From positions 868,001 to 932,000 of the forward strand of contig NC_027860.1 in NCBI RefSeq assembly GCF_000187245.1: DNA of 64,000 nucleotides. The letters run 5' to 3'. The DNA is from Ogataea parapolymorpha DL-1 (taxonomy: Eukaryota > Ascomycota > Pichiomycetes > Pichiales > Pichiaceae). The position numbers and the translations under genes are program-made. The notes below the pieces were generated by a model that had not been told where the DNA came from, did not search any database, and saw only the letters and a program-made list of their open reading frames with translations. The stretch's first letter is position 1, and every line of letters begins with the position of its first letter. Positions 25,118 to 32,504 of the stretch are shown here, piece by piece.

Positions 25118-28100
25118 TTACTCTCGTTTGAATACACTCATAAACTCGAAAATTCCACCCATGTCGACGTAGCGGCGTCCACACTCTGTCAGGTACTTGT
25201 CGACCACCCTCTGGTGTGTTTTGAATAATTCTCTATTCTGTTCCACGAGCGCATCCAACTCTCCCTGGTTCATTGGCAAAAGTTTGTTTTCCTTGTCTTC
25301 AACTCCAAGATCGGCCGTCAGTGGCTTCAACAGGCGTTTCTTGGCCTTATCGACATCGAACAAGCTCATGATGTATAGTAACTGGTTGTAGAGCTGTTTG
25401 TCCGGATAAGTATATCTCATGATACCCTTACAGCCATAGGCCTTGCCGTTTTTGCCGATACACCGTCTTCCGTAAACAGAAACCTGGCGTGTCTTGACAC
25501 CACAGTCGTCGCAGACGAGCCAACCAGCGTAGTAGGCGGAAATCTCGCGGCGCAAAAAGTGCTCCAACTGGGAAGAGATAGCCAGTGGTGCCAAGACGTG
25601 CTGACACGACAGACACTTGACCCCGGAAAAAGTGACCTGGTATCTTTTGGACGCCTGGATTCCACCAAATTCAAAAGACACGCGACAAGACGTACATCTT
25701 AGAGCCAGTGGCTTGCAATCACGGAACCTCTCACTGTCTGAAATTGTAGAGTCCAATGGTTGCAATTCAGCGGAAACGCGATCTTGCACAAATCTTGCAC
25801 GAGCCTCGTATTTGCGAGCATCCAGCCCAAGAGCTGTTGCCATGCGGACAACATCGTTGCCCTCGATCCGTTCCAGGAGTCTTTCTATTGGAGCAAAAAT
25901 CTGTTTCTCCAGATAGTAATAAGGATCAGGTCTGTACTGCGAAGGGTTGGCTAAAATTTCACTTATAGCACGCGCGCGATCCGCGACAGAGTCCCCGTCG
26001 TCCTGTCCTTTGTCTGTAACCACAAACGTCATGACACTTCCAGCACGAACGAGTTTGCCTTGTTTTCTGAGTCTCAGAGCCACTTGAACAGCTGGCATGG
26101 ACTTGCCTCCGGGATATTGCTCTGGATCTTTGGATAATCTGGTATTTATGGTGAGCTTGTGCATCGGAATTTGGTTGTCTGTCAGTTTGTTTCTAACATC
26201 TTCCAAGTGAGCGTAGATCTCATTTAAGGCATCCTCAGGATCTGCGTCGCCCAGGATTTTCTCCAAAACAAATGTGGAGGTCTCTTTTGAAAGTGGACAG
26301 AACTCACGACGTCTCATATCCAACCCTTTGACCTCCAAGACTGTTTTTTCGAGACCCGAAGCATCCATGCTAGCGTTCATTGCTGCGTATTTCTTTTTCG
26401 AGTGCAACAGAAGTCGTTTGAATACGTTATCAATATCGATCTCGAGCAATCTGTACCGCTCGTTGACTTTAATTTTGAAGTCGTCACCGATCTTTATAGC
26501 GTCCTGAAAGTTATCTGAACCAGTGTCGATCATGACAGAGTCGGTGTCACCGTAGACAACGCGCAACCCAATGCTTTCTGCCAGCTGACGCGTATCCATC
26601 AGAATCTCTCTTCCTCTGTTAGTGACAAGCATCGCGAGCGGCTTGGCATAAAATCGAGAGTTGACGTAACCCAGACAACCATACATTGAGTTTGCAGTCA
26701 GCTTTAATGCCTGTTGCTTGATATCATACTGAGCTTTCTCCACAGCTGTTGCTCGAGGATCTTTCAGCAATTTCTTGACCTCCCGACGCCTGTTGACCAG
26801 CTGCTGTAGCAGACGTGGGAGAACTCCTTGCGCAACGTCTGATGGAGGAACATTAGGAAGATCATTGTCTCCCAAATTTGATCTGTTGACAGTGGTGAAA
26901 CAGATGTTGAACTCCTGAATAATCGATGGATAAAGCGAGTTGAAATCCATGACCAATATATAGTTCTTGTGAAGACCCTTTTCGGGCTCGAAAACTAAAC
27001 CACCTTGGTATTTCGTCTTCTTGTTAGACGTCGCAGCGCTCTCATCTCCATCCTGTTCCAGAGCAGCCGCTGCTGCAGCCGCCTGTCTTTGTGATCGGGT
27101 TTCTTTGTCTGGAACGATGTATCCATTTTTAGTGAACTCGTGCAGCAGGATATACTCATTTCTTCCTGCTCTCGTTCCTCCAAGCGTGTGTGCCCATGCG
27201 TTTCCTGCAAGGTTGGTCAGCTGTTTTGAAAGCGACAAGATTTGCACCCTAAAGGCGACCTCCGCTATAATTTTGACGCTCATGCTATTCTCATTGAAAG
27301 CGGCAAGGAGCAGGTTTGCGTCCTCGGCAAATTGAGGATTTGCAAGATTCACATCCATCGGCATAAACTTCTTCTTGCACACGATGTCATACATCTCGGG
27401 AAGATCCCAAGACTGACATTTAGAAGTCAAAGATTGGCCCATCTCGTTCGCAATGTCGCAACATAGTCTTCCTGCAAATATCTCCTTCAGGTAAAACATG
27501 TTATTACGCCCAGATCCCTTGCCGTACCTGTCGGGCCACTGCTTTCTGTTCCTGCGTCCAAAGGTAGACCATTGAGAGATTTTCAGGTCGTGCATCCGCC
27601 GCATCAGCACGTCCAACACAGCAGCGTCCAGTCTGTGTCCTATGAAAACGTCAGGGTCTGTTTTCTTGATCATGGCTGCAAGACAGTTCAACAGAGTGCG
27701 CTCGTTATTGAAACTCCGCAGCGGAACGTTTCGTTTAGCAGCCAACTGTGAGAGCCCAGGTGGCAGGGCCAAAGAGCCACCAACAGGACGAACAAGAGTC
27801 AAAAGCTCATCTGGAACCGCATCTTCCGGCATTGGTGTGTCCTGGTGGACGTTTCGGTACACGGCAAAAGAGACGGATCCAATTTCCTGCTTGCCTTCTT
27901 TGAGGTTTGTCACTGGCTGGATGTTGATGCTGAGCGCCGTGAGGTCTGGAGCGGGCATGTTTGTCTCTATTGGTTTTATTTGTGCCGGGTCAGCAACAGC
28001 GACCTCCACCTGGCAGTGAGACGAGTTCTTGATAGCAGAAAAGTCTGCTCCCTTGATTTCCAGCCAGCATGGGCCCATCACGTTCCGCTGGACCACAAAA

Positions 28101-29383
28101 GTCTCAAAAATATTGGCATTTGCTCCGAATACGTGACGGAACGTTTCTCCTTCCAAGGTCGATGGTAAAACAGTGTTTCTTGACTTTGGTGTTTGGAAAG
28201 GTAGCAAGACTTTCAAGTACTCGGTTTCTTTTGGAATGTTTTCAAGCTCAAAAGCCCATTTCTTGGTCTCCGGCTTGGCCTTGATCCGATCAAGCCCGAA
28301 CTTGTCCAGCAAAAGCGGGATGATCTCCTCGTGCACGTCCATGGCAGTAGGCGGTGGACCGTCGTCCTCGTCCAGCCTCGATTCACGCGGCAAAAAATAT
28401 ATTTCTCGACTAATGCCATTGACTTGAACCACACAGCTAACATGTCTGCCGTCCAATGTCTTGACTTTACCAAACAAAAGCAGGCTGTTGTCCACCTCCG
28501 CATAGTCCATCCAAAACATCTGTAAGGTTTCGGAGTCGGCGACTTGTGACTCGTCCACTTTCTCGAAAGTGCTATTAATCATTGAAGTTTCTGACGCGTC
28601 TCTAGTTGGCGAAGACGTTGCAATTTCAGCCACTTTCTTCTCCTTTAGCTCCCTTGTTGAGCTCAGATTCACTCTCTGCACGTCCGCCCGCGCTGTCTTC
28701 AATGTTGTGACGTCGATTTCATCGTCCGAGCTGAACTCCTCATCTTCCTTGATTGCGGCCTTGATTGGTGAAGACGGCGTCTCGATCTTCGAAGCGCTTG
28801 AAATATCAGACTCAGGAGCATATATCTCGTCCTCAGAGCTAAGCTTCACTCTTTTCGCAGGGACTTCCTCCTCAAACATGAGCTTTTTCACGTCAAGCGG
28901 TTTCACAGGTCTCACTCTGTCGGATTTGAGTGAGGAAAACACGTCCGTCCGTTTCTTCACGTTAAACATCGGCGTGCTTCGAGCCTTGCTACTTGCCTGT
29001 GCCGTGAAGTCGCTCAAAATGTCGTCAAGATTGTCAACTTTGCGTTTTGGCTTGTTCTCAGTCTCTGCTCCCTTGAAAAAGGAGGATATCTGGGGCGTGT
29101 CGCGCTTGATTTTGGCGATCTTTTTGCGTTGTCGAATCTCGGGCTCGTCTTCGTCTTCGCTCGCGTACTCATTCGCACCGTCCCAATCGTCTGCACCTGT
29201 TTCTGCGTACCCGTTGCCAGAATCATCCACGATGAAATCGTCATTCAGAAGCTGATGCTGTTTGTGCTGGCGGAATTGCTGCTCATCGACCTCCTCATAG
29301 ATGTCCTCGTAGCCATCTTCCTCGTCAGAGAGCTTAATTCCGGCCCGAGCAGCCCTTAATCTTGCCCGCTTATCGTGTTTCAT
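25118..29383 (-). CDS. POL1: DNA polymerase alpha catalytic subunit
   Basis: This 1421-residue replicative polymerase works with primase to make RNA-DNA primers. The N-terminal 350 residues are acidic and disordered. NLDDILSDF near 115 resembles the Ctf4-binding box of Pol1, and ISSFFKG is PIP-like. Family-B polymerase motifs are intact: motif A DFNSLYPSIIQEFNI starting at Asp813, motif B KLTANSMYGCLGY, motif C YGDTDS with Asp946 and Asp948. The C-terminus has two cysteine clusters (CTSC...CLSC; CDDC...C...C) for zinc/iron-sulphur and B-subunit binding. The start is supported by RARLRAARAG, matching the N-terminus of other Pol1 proteins. ACGCGT lies 11 bp upstream of the ATG. Confidence 0.98.
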   Translation of the reverse strand: MKHDKRARLRAARAGIKLSDEEDGYEDIYEEVDEQQFRQHKQHQLLNDDFIVDDSGNGYAETGADDWDGANEYASEDEDEPEIRQRKKIAKIKRDTPQISSFFKGAETENKPKRKVDNLDDILSDFTAQASSKARSTPMFNVKKRTDVFSSLKSDRVRPVKPLDVKKLMFEEEVPAKRVKLSSEDEIYAPESDISSASKIETPSSPIKAAIKEDEEFSSDDEIDVTTLKTARADVQRVNLSSTRELKEKKVAEIATSSPTRDASETSMINSTFEKVDESQVADSETLQMFWMDYAEVDNSLLLFGKVKTLDGRHVSCVVQVNGISREIYFLPRESRLDEDDGPPPTAMDVHEEIIPLLLDKFGLDRIKAKPETKKWAFELENIPKETEYLKVLLPFQTPKSRNTVLPSTLEGETFRHVFGANANIFETFVVQRNVMGPCWLEIKGADFSAIKNSSHCQVEVAVADPAQIKPIETNMPAPDLTALSINIQPVTNLKEGKQEIGSVSFAVYRNVHQDTPMPEDAVPDELLTLVRPVGGSLALPPGLSQLAAKRNVPLRSFNNERTLLNCLAAMIKKTDPDVFIGHRLDAAVLDVLMRRMHDLKISQWSTFGRRNRKQWPDRYGKGSGRNNMFYLKEIFAGRLCCDIANEMGQSLTSKCQSWDLPEMYDIVCKKKFMPMDVNLANPQFAEDANLLLAAFNENSMSVKIIAEVAFRVQILSLSKQLTNLAGNAWAHTLGGTRAGRNEYILLHEFTKNGYIVPDKETRSQRQAAAAAAALEQDGDESAATSNKKTKYQGGLVFEPEKGLHKNYILVMDFNSLYPSIIQEFNICFTTVNRSNLGDNDLPNVPPSDVAQGVLPRLLQQLVNRRREVKKLLKDPRATAVEKAQYDIKQQALKLTANSMYGCLGYVNSRFYAKPLAMLVTNRGREILMDTRQLAESIGLRVVYGDTDSVMIDTGSDNFQDAIKIGDDFKIKVNERYRLLEIDIDNVFKRLLLHSKKKYAAMNASMDASGLEKTVLEVKGLDMRRREFCPLSKETSTFVLEKILGDADPEDALNEIYAHLEDVRNKLTDNQIPMHKLTINTRLSKDPEQYPGGKSMPAVQVALRLRKQGKLVRAGSVMTFVVTDKGQDDGDSVADRARAISEILANPSQYRPDPYYYLEKQIFAPIERLLERIEGNDVVRMATALGLDARKYEARARFVQDRVSAELQPLDSTISDSERFRDCKPLALRCTSCRVSFEFGGIQASKRYQVTFSGVKCLSCQHVLAPLAISSQLEHFLRREISAYYAGWLVCDDCGVKTRQVSVYGRRCIGKNGKAYGCKGIMRYTYPDKQLYNQLLYIMSLFDVDKAKKRLLKPLTADLGVEDKENKLLPMNQGELDALVEQNRELFKTHQRVVDKYLTECGRRYVDMGGIFEFMSVFKRE

Positions 29384-29388
29384 ACTCT

Positions 29389-29399
29389 ACGCGACGCGT
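29389..29399. promoter_or_regulatory. MCB-type element directly upstream of POL1
   Basis: ACGCG (29389-29393) runs into ACGCGT (29394-29399), a double match to the MBF/MCB core that controls DNA-replication genes at G1/S. It lies only 6-16 bp from the POL1 ATG, unusually close for a promoter element. Confidence 0.5.
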
Positions 29400-29501
29400 C
29401 AAGAAAATTCAGATTCGAAAAATATATTCTGGGCCCCAGCCGGTTTCTGCAAGATTTCACCGCCACTTGCGCCACAAAAAAAGATTACTTCCCTTAGTTT
29501 A

Positions 29502-30284
29502 ATGTCGTTTGCCAACTTGGATCTTGAGGCCCAAAAACAGGCTCCAGGCAATGGGAGCACATCCGGCCCCACAGATCAGTTCAACAGGATAAGTTCCCAG
29601 CTGTCGGATCTGATCTCCAACATCTCAAAATTCGATAAATTGCAGCAACAGCTAGGTACAAAAAAAGACACTCTTAGTCTGCGAGACAAGCTGTCATCAC
29701 TAGTCAAAAAATGTAACTCTCTGCATTCAGAAATTGACCAAAGCTTGTCATCACTGGAGAAGAGTCCAGAGGTGATAAATAATTCGACTTTGCAGTACAC
29801 TAAACAGAAGCTCAAAGCGCAATGTGCAGAAATGTTCCGCAATTACCAATTGGTTCAGCGAGCGTACAATGAGCGGCTTCAGTCCGTGGTAGTCAATGAA
29901 GAGTACGAAAACAACAAAAATGACGCCAACCCTGCCGAAACAACTCCTCTTCTTCAGCAGCAGCAGAAGACCCAGATCACTAACGCGGAGCTGGAATTTC
30001 ACGAGTCGGTTATACAACAAAGAGAGCAAGCCATCGATAACATATCCCGCGGTGTTCAGGATATCAATAAGATTTTTCAGGACCTGAATGAAATGGTCAA
30101 CCAGCAAGGCGAGCAGATCGATACAATTGAGGACAATTTATTAACATATACCAGCGATAACCGCGTTGCACATCGTGAGCTTGCTAAGGCGGATGCGTAC
30201 CAAAAGAAAAAAAGAAAGTGGACATGTATATTGTTGGTCGTGCTGGTGGTGGTTTTATTGATCTTGATAGCTCTTATGAACTAA
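29502..30284 (+). CDS. PEP12: Endosomal Qa-SNARE (syntaxin) Pep12
   Basis: This 260-residue tail-anchored t-SNARE for fusion at the late endosome has an N-terminal Habc-like three-helix region (about 25-125). The SNARE motif (about 170-225) follows: NISRGVQDINKIFQDLNEMV then NQQGEQIDTIEDNL with the zero-layer glutamine. A basic patch KKKRK precedes a C-terminal membrane anchor (CILLVVLVVVLLILIALM). Vam3 is the nearest alternative; the central SNARE sequence fits Pep12 best. The stop overlaps the stop of the small convergent gene by 4 bp. Confidence 0.88.
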   Translation: MSFANLDLEAQKQAPGNGSTSGPTDQFNRISSQLSDLISNISKFDKLQQQLGTKKDTLSLRDKLSSLVKKCNSLHSEIDQSLSSLEKSPEVINNSTLQYTKQKLKAQCAEMFRNYQLVQRAYNERLQSVVVNEEYENNKNDANPAETTPLLQQQQKTQITNAELEFHESVIQQREQAIDNISRGVQDINKIFQDLNEMVNQQGEQIDTIEDNLLTYTSDNRVAHRELAKADAYQKKKRKWTCILLVVLVVVLLILIALMN

Positions 30285-30589
30285 ATAGAGGAGGCTGTGC
30301 GCGAAGGCGTTTCCACACTTTCTGTATCTGAGCCATATTCTTTCTGGTCATTGATCCAGTCCGAAACCCGTCTTCTTCTCACCATAGTGCTGTCGTCGAA
30401 CACTGTAGCTGAATCTCCCAAACATTCCGCCTTTGCTCTCATTCGTTTGTCTCTCTTTCTCTCTATTTTTTCTAGCAGGTCGACAGCTAAGTCTTCAAAG
30501 AACTCCGCTATCTCTTCTCTGTGCACATACAAAACTGTGGACACTGCAATTCCGGCGCAGATAGCAGGGATCGGAATAGGTATTGGCAT
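30281..30589 (-). CDS. Small hypothetical protein with N-terminal membrane segment
   Basis: These 102 residues were not recognised. The N-terminus is MPIPIPIPAICAGIAVSTVLY, an Ile-Pro repeat leading into a hydrophobic stretch that could anchor it, followed by HREEIAEFFEDLAVDLLEKI, an amphipathic acidic helix. Then come a basic run KRDKRMRAK and a Ser/Thr/Glu-rich tail with RRRRVSDW, a basophilic phosphosite-like patch. It converges on PEP12 with overlapping stops and is divergent from TEP1 with 86 bp between ATGs. A real ATG, its own promoter space and a non-random layout support a gene, but there is no homology evidence here. Confidence 0.55.
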   Translation of the reverse strand: MPIPIPIPAICAGIAVSTVLYVHREEIAEFFEDLAVDLLEKIERKRDKRMRAKAECLGDSATVFDDSTMVRRRRVSDWINDQKEYGSDTESVETPSRTASSI

Positions 30590-30675
30590 TGCTTGATTTA
30601 ATTTTTATGTCAAATTTAATTGCCCTTAGATAAGACAATTTCCGGGGTCTAAAAACTATTATCCCTTTTCTTTTA

Positions 30676-31776
30676 ATGATGCTTCCCGCTCCAGGGAAGT
30701 ATTCTACAGTTATTCACAGTCGAAAACTGGACCTATCATATATTTTGCCCAATCTTGCAGCCTGTTCTGGTCCTACAGACAACAAAGCTAAAGTATGTGC
30801 TAATCACATAGTAGACTTGGTAGAGGCGTTAAATCGTAACCATGGGAAAAGCAACTGGATGATCGTGAACCTGAGAGAAGAAAAAGTGGGCTATGATCCT
30901 TCATTAGTGACAGATAACGGAGGGGAATTCTTATACAGACCATTCAAAGACCATAGTCCTATTCCCTTGTTCTCCTTGCTGGAAACTATAGTTAAGATTG
31001 AGGAATTCCTTCAGCAAAGTCCAAACAATGTGGTAGTCGTACACTGCAAGCATGGCAAGGGAAGGACAGGAAGCATAATCGTGGCATATCTGATGTTCAA
31101 ATTTGGACTATGTTTTCGAGAAGCCAATGCTGTATTCCAAGAACGCAGGAGAGCTTTCCGTACAGGTATCACCATCCAGTCTCAAATTCGTTACATGCAT
31201 TATTTTGAGTTCTTCTTACAGGATAAGAAGAGACAGCAATTCTATCGGCAGTTGTTGAAAAGCGAATTCCGTGCAATAGATGTTAAAATCAGGATAGTTA
31301 ACCCTAGTCGCTCATTGCTCGATAACGCGAAAGACATGCTTGTGACCATCAACGGAGAGAAAGCATGCTCACAGGAGGTTGAAAATATGCAACTCACATA
31401 CTACTGTCCAGTTTCTTGTGAACCGGATATGGTCGTCCAATTCAATTTCAATCTAAATTCGATTTTACAAGGATTGGGTCGAGTCTGGATCAACGTTATT
31501 ATGGAATACAAGTACCAGTATTTGGCCTCCAAACAGTCATTCAATTATTTTGAGCGACCAAAGTCCAAGGTGAAGAAAAATCCAACTCAGGTCGCTCATT
31601 GTGTAATCACAATTCCTTGGTCTGAACTCGATGGATTCAAAGGAACTAAGAACAAGGGGGTCAAGCTTCTGGAATGCGTGGAGATTGAATTTACCGCTAC
31701 TTTGAAGAATACAGAAGATATTGTTTCCATTCAACGCCAGGTTGCCTTGGCTGGTATGCTAGGCATGAAGAAATAA
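30676..31776 (+). CDS. TEP1: PTEN-type phosphoinositide 3-phosphatase Tep1
   Basis: This 366-residue PTEN homologue starts with LDLSYILPNL, as in the PTEN N-terminus. The general-acid loop PFKDHSP matches PTEN PFEDHNP. The P-loop is HCKHGKGRTG with Cys124 and Arg130, the same numbering as human PTEN if the first ATG is used. The two P-loop lysines that read the inositol ring are kept, while the usual Ala between them is His. A C2-like domain follows and there is no long PTEN tail. Human PTEN dephosphorylates PI(3,4,5)P3; the yeast substrate is unsettled. It heads a block matching YNL128W-YNL126W of S. cerevisiae. Confidence 0.92.
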   Translation: MMLPAPGKYSTVIHSRKLDLSYILPNLAACSGPTDNKAKVCANHIVDLVEALNRNHGKSNWMIVNLREEKVGYDPSLVTDNGGEFLYRPFKDHSPIPLFSLLETIVKIEEFLQQSPNNVVVVHCKHGKGRTGSIIVAYLMFKFGLCFREANAVFQERRRAFRTGITIQSQIRYMHYFEFFLQDKKRQQFYRQLLKSEFRAIDVKIRIVNPSRSLLDNAKDMLVTINGEKACSQEVENMQLTYYCPVSCEPDMVVQFNFNLNSILQGLGRVWINVIMEYKYQYLASKQSFNYFERPKSKVKKNPTQVAHCVITIPWSELDGFKGTKNKGVKLLECVEIEFTATLKNTEDIVSIQRQVALAGMLGMKK

Positions 31777-31803
31777 GATATGAATTTTATATCCCTTACC
31801 ATT

Positions 31804-32447
31804 TCAACCGCCCTTTCTCTCGGATTCCAGGCGCATCCAGGCATCCTTGATAATCTTTTTGATGTATGAAAGCTGTTGGTCATCATTTCCGGAAACCATT
31901 TTGCAGTTTTCAGCGCCATACGGTTTGGAGATTACAATGTGGTTGTCAAACACGACAATGTTGTCGTTTTTGTCAAGCGAGACGTCACCATCGGGAAGTA
32001 AATTGAATAAACTCGTGAATATTTCTTTCCCTTCTGGCGTGATCTTTCTGTCTGCCAAAGTCTTATTGAGCACATATTGTGATTGGTACTTTTTCACCAC
32101 ATGAGCGTTGGTAACTTTATAATTATGCCCCAGCATATTCAGAGGCACAGGGTGGGGTTTTCGGGGCATATTTGCAAACTTTTCATTTATAGAGCTCGTA
32201 TTGACATCCTTGGGTTTGGAAAGACAGGAAAGACTTTTAATGAACGTGTTTTTGATAACAATAAAGTTTTCTTTGGATGAGTTTTCGGATTGACGAACAA
32301 GCGATAACAGTCCATTATTTGGGTTATAGGAATGTATGGACCCCACTATAGTCTCATCATCTGCTGTCACAAGCTTTATTCTGACGTTAGATGAACGAGT
32401 TGTATAGGTACTTACTTCAAGCCGACGCAGTTCTCCAAACTGAGCAT
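31804..32447 (-). CDS. LSM12: RNA-associated Lsm12, two exons with a 35-nt intron
   Basis: A plain reading frame lacks any nearby ATG: it opens with a TTG and non-homologous sequence. Splicing 32447-32416 to 32380-31804 gives 202 residues starting MLSLENCVGLKIKLVTADDE, which aligns with the S. cerevisiae Lsm12 start MSVSLEQTLGFRIKV. The Lsm-like domain continues to about residue 75 (IVGSIHSYNPNNGLLSL...NFIVIKNTFIKSL), followed by the Lsm12 anticodon-binding-like domain (KITPEGKEIFTSLFNLLPDG) and the typical ending WMRLESERKGG. Lsm12 associates with Pbp1 and ribosomes. Its ATG is 57 bp from the divergent FAR11 ATG. It belongs to the YHR117-123 set of this region. Confidence 0.9.
32381..32415 (-). 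other. LSM12: LSM12 intron (35 nt)
   Basis: The intron begins GTAAGTACC and ends CTAACGTCAG, so a consensus branch site CTAAC is followed by only five bases including the AG. It interrupts a codon after its second base (AA/A, Lys). Removing it restores homology at the N-terminus. Confidence 0.88.
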
Positions 32448-32504
32448 GAAAAAGAATTACAAATCTGGCTGGGTACAAATTATTTTGTAGTCTTATTTTT
32501 TGTT

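Noticed and set aside
28569..29255. Open frame of 228 codons antisense to the POL1 N-terminal region
   Set aside because: The Ser-rich product mirrors the acidic Glu/Asp codons of POL1; no motif or promoter supports it.
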